This document shows positions 1 through 5,646 of a stretch of DNA of 5,646 nucleotides, in pieces. The number at the start of each line of letters is the position of its first letter. Within the stretch, counting starts at the first letter, position 1. The DNA is taken from assembly GCA_002339165.1 (NCBI GenBank), contig DDJS01000159.1, positions 2,517-8,162 of the forward strand, written 5' to 3'. The stretch comes from Cellvibrionales bacterium UBA2618. GTDB lineage: Bacteria; Pseudomonadota; Gammaproteobacteria; Pseudomonadales; Porticoccaceae. Made by a program: the position numbers and the translations under genes. The notes below the pieces were generated by a model. That model saw only the letters and a list, made by a program, of their open reading frames with translations, had not been told where the DNA came from and made no database searches.

Positions 1-177
1 GTCTGTCTGTAATGATCGAATCAACTACCGCAGCCGTTACCAATGTTACTTTGGCGAATGATACTGCTACTATTACTGTCGATTCGACCGTTAGAGCGCG
101 CAAAGCACGGCAAGCCATTTTTAAGAGCGCGGATTTTAACAGAAATACCACGCGTTTCAACAGGATTTATCGGTTTT
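1..177. other. Upstream region of priA, no supported gene
   Basis: This stretch precedes priA. Short open frames cross it on both strands, but none resembles a family I recognise. The priA frame itself stays open upstream to an ATG at 43, which would add 45 mostly hydrophobic residues that PriA proteins do not have. I see only weak promoter-like sequence, for example TTACTT (46-51) and TACTAT (68-73) with 16 bases between, and would not call it a promoter. The priA promoter may lie here or further upstream. Confidence 0.4.
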
Positions 178-2391
178 ATGGGTCGAGCCACACCTATCGC
201 CAAAATTGCGATCGCATCGCCATTGCGTACCTTGTTTGACTACCGGTTGCCCGACGCCTTTAGCGGCGACGCCGATGCGACCGTGGGCCTTAGGGTTAAA
301 GTGCCTTTTGGGCGTCGGCAGGTGATCGGTATGGTCGTAGCAATGACCGATCACAGCGCGGTAGCAACCGATAAACTGCGCACCATAGAGACGTTTATTG
401 ACCAGCAACCGCTGCTACCAGCACCGCTGCTGGCGCTGTTTTTATGGGCCGCGCGCTACTACCAACACCCGTTGGGTGACGCGCTATTCCACGCCTTACC
501 GAGCCTGCTGCGACGCGGTGATGCGCTGCCAGACCTGCGGCAAACGCAGTGGCAACTGACCGACAAAGGCTGCGGCCTAGCGCCCAACGCGCTCATCAAG
601 GCCCCGCGACAGCGAGCGCTGATCGATCGCTTGCTCAGCGAACAGGCAGTTGACGACGCGGCATTGGCGGCGCAGTTTAGCCGCGCCATCATCCGCCTAC
701 TCGAAAGCCGCGAGCTGATAGCGGCCCATCGAGTCGATACCTTAGCGGCTACCCACCCTACCCCAAAGGTGCTTCGAGAGACGCCGCTGGTGTTGGGGGC
801 AGAACAGCAACGGGCGATGGCCCAGATCGAACTCACGGGCTTTCGATGCTGGCTGTTAAACGGCATTACCGGCAGCGGCAAAACCGAAATTTATCTGCAG
901 TGCATTGAACAGGTGTTAAACGCTGGCCGCCAAGCGCTGGTGTTGATTCCAGAAATCAGCCTAACGCCGCAGACCGAGCGCCGCTTTACCGAGCGCTTTG
1001 CGGTGCCGCTGGTGGTGCTGCACTCGGGCATGACCGACAAACAGCGGCTGGCGGCTTGGACCCGCGCCCGCAACGGCGAGGCACGCATCGTGCTCGGCAC
1101 CCGCTCGGCGATCTTTACACCATTGGCGGTACCGGGGCTTATTGTGGTGGATGAAGAACAGGATGGATCCTATAAACAGCAGGATGGCTTTCGCTACTCG
1201 GCGCGAGATCTGGCGGTGATGCGCGCCCAGCGCGAAAACACGCCAATCATCCTTGGCTCGGCGACGCCATCGCTAGAATCGTTGTACAACTGCGAACTGG
1301 GTCGCTATAGCGCGCTCTACCTCAACGCCCGCGCCGGGTCGGCAAAACCGGCCGACTGGCAGGTGGTCGATATGCGCGATCAGAGCGCACCCGAGGGCAT
1401 TGCCAGTCTCACCCTCGAGGCGATCGAGCAAACCCTTAAGCGCTCCGAACAGGTACTGGTATTTCTCAATCGACGGGGCTTTGCCCCCGCCGTGCTATGC
1501 CATAGCTGTGGCTGGGTTGCCGAGTGCCGCGACTGCGATGCGCGGATGACGCTGCACCGCGGCCGCAACCGCACCATCTGCCACCACTGCGACAAGCAAC
1601 TACCGCCGCCCCAACACTGCCCGAGCTGCCAATCGACGCAGTTGGTCGCCACTGGCGAGGGCACCGAGCGCAGCGAACTGCTGCTGCAAAAGCAATTCCC
1701 CAAGGTGCAGGTGCTGCGCGTCGACCGCGACAGCACCCAAGTACGCGGCCATATGCAGCAGGTCTTTGACACCGCCAACAGCGGTGTACCCTGTATTTTA
1801 ATCGGCACACAGATGCTCGCCAAAGGACATCACTTTGACCGCGTAACGCTGGTGGTGGTGGTCGACGGCGATAGCGGTTTGTTGAGCCCTGACTTTCGCG
1901 CCGGCGAGCGGATGGGCCAATTGCTGACTCAGGTGGCCGGACGGAGCGGGCGCAGCAACCTGCCCGGACGGGTGCTGTTGCAGACCCATCAACCGGATCA
2001 CCCCTCGCTGGTACTCCTTTTAGAGCAGGGTTATCGCGCGTTTGCCGAGCAACTCTTGGCCCATCGCAAAACCCAACAATTGCCGCCGTACCGCCACTTG
2101 ACGCTGATTCGGGCCGAATCAAAAGACCCGCAGCGCGCCGAAAAATTTTTGCGTATCGCTCGCCAGACCGCCGCTGAACTGCTGCCGCCCACGCCACAAT
2201 TGGGCTATTTTGGGCCATTGCCGGCGCTGATGGAGCGCCGCGCTGGCCGCTATCGCTACGTCCTGCGCATCGAGGCCGAGCAGCGCGCCACCTTGCAACA
2301 ACTGCTCAGTCGCCTAATCCCGCTACTGGAGCGGCATCAAGATCCACGCCACCTGCGCTGGTCAGTGGATGTCGACGCCCAAGAGCTGTAA
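178..2391 (+). CDS. priA: Primosomal protein N' (replication restart helicase PriA)
   Basis: PriA is a 3'-to-5' superfamily 2 DNA helicase that recognises stalled or collapsed forks and starts primosome assembly so that DnaB can be reloaded. From ATG 178 the protein is 737 residues, close to the 732 of E. coli. The start is chosen because the family's N-terminal 3'-DNA-binding domain begins right there (IAKIAIASPLRTLFDY); an AGGA at 162-165 is a distant, weak ribosome site. Visible parts: DNA-binding domain roughly 1-105; a middle winged-helix region; Walker A GITGSGKT at 229-236; Walker B DEEQ at 325-328, where E. coli has DEEH; the KQQDGFRY loop just after; GSAT at 360-363; eight zinc-binding cysteines at 441, 444, 450, 453, 468, 471, 481 and 484; IGTQMLAKGHH; and arginine-finger motif VI QVAGRSGR at 585-592. 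All essential motifs are present, so it should be functional. argS, the usual next gene in Gammaproteobacteria, is absent. Confidence 0.97.
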   Translation: MGRATPIAKIAIASPLRTLFDYRLPDAFSGDADATVGLRVKVPFGRRQVIGMVVAMTDHSAVATDKLRTIETFIDQQPLLPAPLLALFLWAARYYQHPLGDALFHALPSLLRRGDALPDLRQTQWQLTDKGCGLAPNALIKAPRQRALIDRLLSEQAVDDAALAAQFSRAIIRLLESRELIAAHRVDTLAATHPTPKVLRETPLVLGAEQQRAMAQIELTGFRCWLLNGITGSGKTEIYLQCIEQVLNAGRQALVLIPEISLTPQTERRFTERFAVPLVVLHSGMTDKQRLAAWTRARNGEARIVLGTRSAIFTPLAVPGLIVVDEEQDGSYKQQDGFRYSARDLAVMRAQRENTPIILGSATPSLESLYNCELGRYSALYLNARAGSAKPADWQVVDMRDQSAPEGIASLTLEAIEQTLKRSEQVLVFLNRRGFAPAVLCHSCGWVAECRDCDARMTLHRGRNRTICHHCDKQLPPPQHCPSCQSTQLVATGEGTERSELLLQKQFPKVQVLRVDRDSTQVRGHMQQVFDTANSGVPCILIGTQMLAKGHHFDRVTLVVVVDGDSGLLSPDFRAGERMGQLLTQVAGRSGRSNLPGRVLLQTHQPDHPSLVLLLEQGYRAFAEQLLAHRKTQQLPPYRHLTLIRAESKDPQRAEKFLRIARQTAAELLPPTPQLGYFGPLPALMERRAGRYRYVLRIEAEQRATLQQLLSRLIPLLERHQDPRHLRWSVDVDAQEL

Positions 2392-2418
2392 TTGCGCCAC
2401 GGCCAGCGTGGCGCAATT
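2390..2418 (+). terminator. Hairpin at the end of priA, probable terminator
   Basis: AATTGCGCCACG (2390-2401) and CGTGGCGCAATT (2407-2418) form a perfect 12-bp stem around the 5-base loop GCCAG. The stem begins inside the priA stop codon. It is GC-rich at its centre and placed where a terminator would be, but no run of T follows on either strand. It may therefore be a weak or factor-assisted terminator, or a barrier protecting the mRNA 3' end. Confidence 0.55.
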
Positions 2419-2517
2419 CGCCCACGATGCCGGTAGGTGATGGTATTTCCCTAGAAACCCAGCCCCGTGCCAATCAAGCGCAGTCTTCTGGCTAGTAACC
2501 AACGCTGCGGTGTCGGC

Positions 2518-2570
2518 GGTTATTTAGAGCGCTGGCGATTAACACCCAGCGCTAAGGCTAAATAAAAACC
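2518..2570. repeat. Long bulged inverted repeat (hairpin) in the intergenic region
   Basis: Outer arms TTATTTAG (2520-2527) and CTAAATAA (2558-2565) are perfect complements. Directly inside, AGCGCTGG (2528-2535) and CCAGCGCT (2546-2553) also pair perfectly. The two 8-bp stems are contiguous on the 5' side and separated by a 4-base bulge AAGG (2554-2557) on the 3' side; the loop is 10 bases. GG (2518-2519) and CC (2569-2570) could add two pairs across a bulge of three A. No T-tract follows on either strand, so it is not a standard terminator. It could be an RNA structure, a protein-binding site or a degraded mobile repeat. Confidence 0.7.
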
Positions 2571-2757
2571 ATTGGATCGCCAGACCGCGACTCCCGCAGG
2601 CTGCATTGATTGCGGCCAAGCCATGGCACCACCAACACCGTCTGATCGGTTGTAGTCGGCGTGCAAAATGCAGTGAACGCGGCGCGCGCCGAGCGGTCGA
2701 TGGCGTTTGGAGGCCACCCGCTAGCACGTGGTAATGGCGATGAATACACCGCTATCT

Positions 2758-2787
2758 TTGCCCTCGACCCGCTTCATCATCTACAAT
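2758..2787 (+). promoter_or_regulatory. Possible sigma-70 promoter for the SPOR gene
   Basis: TTGCCC (2758-2763) and TACAAT (2782-2787) are separated by 18 bases and resemble -35 and -10 boxes. The -10 box is a good match and the -35 box is partial. The -10 box ends 25 bases before the ATG at 2813, which fits a short leader. Judged by eye only. Confidence 0.3.
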
Positions 2788-2812
2788 CGCTATCTACCCA
2801 TGGGACTTTAGT

Positions 2813-3343
2813 ATGCCAAAAAAAAATGCCAGTGCGACGCGCAAAAATCCTCAACCGGAGGTCGAAAGCCCCGCATGGAGGTTGGCGTTTTTTGCCGGCA
2901 GCCTACTGGGCGCTGCGGCCATGTATGTGGCTGCGCCGATGCTACCGCCGGCCAAGGTACTGCCGCAGCTCGCCGAACAGGCGACCGAACTGAGCGCCAA
3001 CAAAAAGCTCTCGGATCTGACCTTTACTTTTTATAATGAACTGAAAAATGCCGAAATTGCGGTTTCCGACGAACGCTTGGACGCCGGTGTCAGCCCACAA
3101 AAATCCTATTCTTACCTGCTGCAAGCGGGCTCGTTTAAGTACGTCAAAGACGCCGAAAACCTCAGAGTCCAATTGCTGTTGCTGAACCTAGACGCGGCGA
3201 TAGAAGCGGTCACGCTGGGTTCTGGTGAAGTTTGGCAGCGGGTACTGGTGGGACCGTTTAGCGATATGTCAAAGGTCGCAGCAGCGCGCACAAAACTGGC
3301 GCAAAATCGCATCGACAGCCTGCTGCTAAAGCGTGAGATATAG
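2813..3343 (+). CDS. SPOR-domain inner-membrane protein (FtsN-like)
   Basis: A 176-residue protein with a short basic cytoplasmic tail (residues 1-20, several Lys/Arg), one predicted membrane span (about 22-41, ending in an Ala-rich stretch), a periplasmic linker, and a C-terminal SPOR domain (about 99-175). The SPOR core is seen in YLLQAGSF at 101-108, then an amphipathic helix rich in Leu, and WQRVLVGPF at 141-149. SPOR domains bind denuded glycan strands at the division septum, so the protein probably acts in or reports on cell division. The linker segment FTFYNEL (71-77) recalls the small SPOR proteins coded downstream of argS in other Gammaproteobacteria, though it is shorter than true FtsN. 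GGGA-like sequence at 2802-2805 lies seven bases before ATG. A 3-codon frame (2800-2811) immediately precedes the start. The next gene begins at or just past the stop, which suggests co-transcription. Confidence 0.9.
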   Translation: MPKKNASATRKNPQPEVESPAWRLAFFAGSLLGAAAMYVAAPMLPPAKVLPQLAEQATELSANKKLSDLTFTFYNELKNAEIAVSDERLDAGVSPQKSYSYLLQAGSFKYVKDAENLRVQLLLLNLDAAIEAVTLGSGEVWQRVLVGPFSDMSKVAAARTKLAQNRIDSLLLKREI

Positions 3344-3350
3344 ACCTGTT

Positions 3351-4421
3351 ATGGCACGGCGTCAACCGATCTGCCGCCCCGCAACGCAGCTCAGCCACGC
3401 CCTAATAATGACGCTGTGCCTGGCATTGCTCGGCTGCGCCGAGCCACAAAACGCGCCCTCAGCTTCGCCTTATAAAGAACCCTCAGCGTATTCTAATAAA
3501 GAGCCCTCAGCCGCTTTTAATGAAAAGCCTCTGGCCTCGCGTAATAATGAAGCCTCAGCCCCCAGTCATAAAGCGCTCGCCGCCGCCCAGTTCAGCGGCC
3601 GCAACGCGCTGCGCCACATTGCCGCGCAGGTCACGCTCGGCCCGCGCTCGCCCTACCACCCCCGCGCCAAAGCACGCACGTTGGACTATATAGAAACGCA
3701 CCTGAAACCGTTAACGACGCGCATTGCCCGACAACCGTTCGTCCGCCACGGCTTAAACGGCACTAATGTATGGGCCAGCATCGACGGCAGCGATGGCGAT
3801 GGTGCGGGACGACTGATGCTCGGCGCTCATTGGGATACGCGACCCTTTGCCGATCGCGACGCCAATATCGACCATCGCCAACGGCCGGTATTGGGCGCTA
3901 ACGACGGCGGCTCCGGTGTGGCGGTGCTGCTGGAAGTGGCGCGAGTACTGCAAAAACAGCCGGCGCGTAGTAGCGTGGATCTGCTATTTTTTGATTTTGA
4001 AGACATGGGGCAGATCGACGGCCTGCCGTTTTCAATCGGCGCCCGCGCCTTTGTTGCAGCGCAGCCGGATTATCGGGTCGATGGTGGCGCGATTATCGAC
4101 ATGGTTTGCGACCAGCGCTTGCGCATTCCCCGCGAGGGCTATTCAAACAGCCACGCACCCAATGTGCTGGACGCCATCTGGCAGAGCGCCGCGCGCCAGA
4201 GCGCCACGGTGTTTGTCGACGCGCCGGGCGTGCCGATCGTCGACGATCACCTGCCGTTTCTGGAGGCCGGCATCGCCGTGGTCGACCTAATTCACTACCC
4301 CTTTCCGAGCAGTTGGCACACTCTAAACGACCGAGTCGAGAACTGCAGCGCCGCGAACCTTGCGCAGGTCGGACGCACGCTGCTGGATTTTATCTATCAT
4401 CACGGCGCGATCGAGCGCTGA
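3351..4421 (+). CDS. M28-family glutaminyl-peptide cyclotransferase-like lipoprotein
   Basis: Probably converts N-terminal glutamine of exported proteins or peptides to pyroglutamate with release of ammonia, acting in the periplasm as a lipid-anchored enzyme. From ATG 3351 the product is 356 residues. A basic N-terminus and hydrophobic segment end in the lipobox LLGC, with the lipidated Cys at 29 (codon 3435). A degenerate 8-residue tandem repeat follows (about residues 36-75), then the catalytic domain. Predicted zinc site: Asp185 in LGANDGGSG, Asp218 in FFDFED, and His323 in SSWHTLND. Glu217 would be the catalytic acid and DDH at 298-300 matches the conserved active-site Asp of the family. 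GAHWDTRPFAD (from Gly158) is the strand and turn before the metal site. A GTG at 3333 would extend it by six residues and overlap the SPOR gene by 11 bases; neither start has a good ribosome site, and ATG is preferred as the commoner codon. An M28 aminopeptidase is the alternative, but the E-D pair, DDH and WHT pattern favour a cyclotransferase. Confidence 0.85.
   Translation: MARRQPICRPATQLSHALIMTLCLALLGCAEPQNAPSASPYKEPSAYSNKEPSAAFNEKPLASRNNEASAPSHKALAAAQFSGRNALRHIAAQVTLGPRSPYHPRAKARTLDYIETHLKPLTTRIARQPFVRHGLNGTNVWASIDGSDGDGAGRLMLGAHWDTRPFADRDANIDHRQRPVLGANDGGSGVAVLLEVARVLQKQPARSSVDLLFFDFEDMGQIDGLPFSIGARAFVAAQPDYRVDGGAIIDMVCDQRLRIPREGYSNSHAPNVLDAIWQSAARQSATVFVDAPGVPIVDDHLPFLEAGIAVVDLIHYPFPSSWHTLNDRVENCSAANLAQVGRTLLDFIYHHGAIER
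3456..3575 (+). repeat. Degenerate 24-bp tandem repeat coding an 8-residue linker repeat
   Basis: Five in-frame units of 24 bases lie between the lipid-anchor signal and the catalytic domain of the cyclotransferase: 3456-3479, 3480-3503, 3504-3527, 3528-3551 and 3552-3575. They code PSASPYKE, PSAYSNKE, PSAAFNEK, PLASRNNE and ASAPSHKA. Units 1-3 begin with identical CCCTCAGC and unit 5 with GCCTCAGC; the second half of each is richer in A and T than the surrounding gene (AATAAAGA-like). The encoded segment is polar, Pro/Ser/Ala-rich and probably a flexible tether from the membrane. Confidence 0.8.
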
Positions 4422-4446
4422 ATCGCAGCACAGTTGCTATACACCC

Positions 4447-4496
4447 CATTGGCGTGGCCATAGTTGGCCCGCTCATAGTTATTAGCTAGGCCAATG
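4447..4496. repeat. Overlapping inverted and direct repeats in the convergent spacer
   Basis: CATTGGC (4447-4453) is complementary to GCCAATG (4490-4496), and TTGGCC (4464-4469) to GGCCAA (4489-4494), so two alternative stems share the right arm. CATAGTT occurs twice (4459-4465 and 4474-4480). The spacer between the converging cyclotransferase and aminotransferase genes is where transcripts from both sides should stop. No T-tract is seen. Confidence 0.3.
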
Positions 4497-4498
4497 CG

Positions 4499-5614
4499 CT
4501 AAAGTACTGCGCGAAGCGCGCTCACGCAGTACTCGACATTTTTGAGATTGCTGGCGTGGCCCATCAGACCGATCCGCCAGACCTTGCCCGCTAATGCGCC
4601 GAGTCCAGCGCCAATTTCAAGGTCGAACTCATGCAACAACCGACTGCGTATGGCGGCGTCGTCGACACCCTCGGGAATCGCAATCGCATTTAACTGCGGC
4701 AATCGGTGCTGCGGGTCGACGACAAATTCGATGCCCATCGCCTCGAGCCCATGGCGCAATTCGAGATGATTGTCGCGGTGCCGTGCCCAAGCATTTTCGA
4801 GTCCCTCGTCCTGAACCATCACCAAGGCTTCGTGCAAGCCGTAAAGAGTGTTGACCGGTGCGGTGTGGTGGTAGGCGCGCTTGCCCTCGCCACCCCAATA
4901 GCCCATCACCAAGTTTAAATCGAGAAACCAACTCTGTACCTTGGTGGTGCGCGCGCTAATCTTGTCGGCGGCGCGCTGATTAAAGCTCACCGGCGATAGG
5001 CCCGGCGGGGCCGACAAACATTTTTGCGAGCCGGAATAAATTGCATCAATGCCCCACTCGTCGACATACAGCGGCGTGCCGGCCAGCGAGGTGACGGTAT
5101 CGACGATGGTCAGGCAATCGTATTGATGGGCCAACTGGACCAAGGTTTTGGCATCGGACTGCGCGCCGGTCGAGGTCTCTGCATGAACAAAGGCCACTAG
5201 CACCGCGTCGGGGTGCGCTTTTAGCGCGTCTTGGAGCTTGTCTGGATCGACTGCGCTACCCCAATCGTCCTCTACCATCACCGCGATGCCGCCGCAGCGC
5301 TCAACGTTTTCGCGCATGCGACCGCCAAAGACGCCATTTTGACACACGATCACCCGATCTCCCGGCTCGATCAGATTGGCAAAGCAGCACTCCATGCCGG
5401 CAGAACCCGGCGCCGAGACCGCAAAGGTCAGCTCGTTTTGAGTCTGAAAGGTATACTGCAACAGAGTTTTGACCTCGTCCATCATACCAACAAAGGCCGG
5501 ATCGAGATGACCGAGGGTCGGTCTCGACATAGCCTCCAGTACGCGATCGCTCACGTCGGAGGGGCCCGGGCCCATCAGGGTTCGGCGCGGCGGATGAAAT
5601 GATGTAATCTGCAA
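4499..5614 (-). CDS. Class V PLP-dependent aminotransferase (alanine/serine-glyoxylate type)
   Basis: A cytoplasmic fold-type I transaminase, 371 residues, close to the usual 370-400 of the AGXT family. It probably moves an amino group from alanine or serine to glyoxylate (or serine to pyruvate), giving glycine. Family features: N-terminal GPGPSDV at 15-21; SAPGSAGMEC at 67-76 for cofactor phosphate binding; VDTVTSLAGTPLYVDEWGID at 171-190 with cofactor-binding Asp172; SGSQKCLSAPPG with Schiff-base Lys198; YHHTAPVNTLYGL at 248-260; and VWRIGLMG with substrate-carboxylate Arg347. Human AGT has Trp at the ring-stacking position in GIWG; here the aligned motif is GVFG (Phe96). The start is TTG at 5614-5612: an in-frame TAG lies at 5626-5624, AGGAG sits six bases upstream, and the next ATG (Met14) would remove residues leading into GPGPSDV. 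Substrate choice cannot be read from sequence, and no glyoxylate-pathway neighbour lies in the window. It converges on the cyclotransferase gene. Confidence 0.92.
   Translation of the reverse strand: MQITSFHPPRRTLMGPGPSDVSDRVLEAMSRPTLGHLDPAFVGMMDEVKTLLQYTFQTQNELTFAVSAPGSAGMECCFANLIEPGDRVIVCQNGVFGGRMRENVERCGGIAVMVEDDWGSAVDPDKLQDALKAHPDAVLVAFVHAETSTGAQSDAKTLVQLAHQYDCLTIVDTVTSLAGTPLYVDEWGIDAIYSGSQKCLSAPPGLSPVSFNQRAADKISARTTKVQSWFLDLNLVMGYWGGEGKRAYHHTAPVNTLYGLHEALVMVQDEGLENAWARHRDNHLELRHGLEAMGIEFVVDPQHRLPQLNAIAIPEGVDDAAIRSRLLHEFDLEIGAGLGALAGKVWRIGLMGHASNLKNVEYCVSALRAVL
4503..4533 (-). terminator. Hairpin at the 3' end of the aminotransferase gene, possible terminator
   Basis: AGTACTGCG (4503-4511) and CGCAGTACT (4525-4533) form a perfect 9-bp stem with a 13-base loop. 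It covers the last codons of the aminotransferase and stops one base short of its TAG stop codon apart from a shared base at the edge. Read on the minus strand the stem is followed by only a short TTT, so termination is uncertain. The bases are also coding, which weakens the case. Confidence 0.3.
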
Positions 5615-5620
5615 AATGAT

Positions 5621-5625
5621 CTCCT
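5621..5625 (-). promoter_or_regulatory. Ribosome-binding site fixing the TTG start
   Basis: AGGAG on the minus strand lies six bases before TTG 5614. It is the clearest Shine-Dalgarno sequence in the window, and with the in-frame stop at 5626-5624 it leaves TTG as the only convincing initiation codon that keeps the full N-terminal domain. No promoter can be judged in the 21 bases that remain upstream. Confidence 0.8.
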
Positions 5626-5646
5626 ATTGAGCCCGAGGGCCTGAAT

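Larger units (their letters stand above)
2419..2812. other. Gene-free intergenic region between priA and the SPOR gene
   Basis: About 400 bases without a credible coding region. Several overlapping open frames of 60-65 codons run on the minus strand around 2520-2750, but they have no recognisable domain, none shows a clear ribosome site, and they look like chance frames in GC-rich DNA. No tRNA fold or argS remnant was recognised by eye. Visible structures are the bulged inverted repeat at 2518-2570, a 10-base palindrome GGCGCGCGCC (2681-2690), the symmetric element TGCAAAATGCA (2662-2672), and a promoter-like sequence near 2758-2787. Confidence 0.5.

Noticed and set aside
43..177. In-frame N-terminal extension of PriA from an ATG at 43 (45 extra residues)
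   Set aside because: PriA proteins begin at the motif that directly follows ATG 178, and the extra hydrophobic segment has no family counterpart; the open frame is likely chance.
12..239. 75-codon plus-strand frame rich in Thr and Val
   Set aside because: It overlaps the priA start by about 60 bases, has no recognisable domain and no clear ribosome site.
1466..2218. 250-codon minus-strand frame inside priA
   Set aside because: It is antisense to the conserved helicase core, rich in Arg, Ala and Gly as expected for a shadow frame in GC-rich coding DNA.
2681..2690. GGCGCGCGCC palindrome as a regulatory operator
   Set aside because: Alternating GC palindromes are common by chance in DNA of this composition, and no second site or promoter overlap supports it.
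2520..2749. Three overlapping minus-strand frames of 62-65 codons in the intergenic gap
   Set aside because: No recognisable domain, mutually overlapping in different frames, and no clear ribosome site; treated as chance.
2800..2811. Three-codon upstream frame ATG GGA CTT TAG just before the SPOR gene
   Set aside because: It is too short to weigh; the CCATGG palindrome produces it and nothing links it to regulation.
4106..4489. 127-codon plus-strand frame overlapping the end of the cyclotransferase gene
   Set aside because: It is a shadow in another frame, Arg-rich, and conflicts with a conserved catalytic domain.

Overview
The window looks like a piece of a gammaproteobacterial chromosome of moderately high GC. 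It holds four complete protein-coding genes and no visible RNA gene, mobile element or CRISPR array. The case for Gammaproteobacteria rests on a PriA resembling the E. coli protein over its whole length, followed by a small membrane-anchored SPOR-domain protein. In many Gammaproteobacteria the order is priA - argS - SPOR gene - hslV - hslU.

Layout: bases 1-177 are an upstream region with no gene I can defend. The replication-restart helicase gene priA (178-2391, +) follows and ends in a perfect 12-bp hairpin that includes the last two bases of its stop codon. Then comes a gene-free stretch of about 400 bases (2419-2812) containing a long bulged inverted repeat (2518-2570) and a possible promoter near its end. 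A SPOR-domain inner-membrane protein (2813-3343, +) and a predicted lipoprotein of the M28 glutaminyl-peptide cyclotransferase type (start 3351 preferred, end 4421, +) are packed tightly and are probably one transcript. A short convergent spacer with overlapping inverted repeats separates them from a class V PLP-dependent aminotransferase of the alanine/serine-glyoxylate family (5614-4499, -), which starts at TTG behind a clear AGGAG ribosome-binding site.

The genes do not form one pathway. PriA acts in replication restart. The SPOR protein probably binds septal peptidoglycan. The cyclotransferase would modify N-terminal glutamine of exported proteins. The aminotransferase is a cytoplasmic enzyme of glyoxylate, serine, alanine and glycine metabolism.

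I did not find a clearly new biological system. The points most worth checking are the absence of argS and hslVU from a usually conserved neighbourhood, the bulged inverted repeat in the gap where argS would be expected, the degenerate 24-bp (8-residue) tandem repeat in the lipoprotein linker, and the DEEQ rather than DEEH Walker B motif in PriA.
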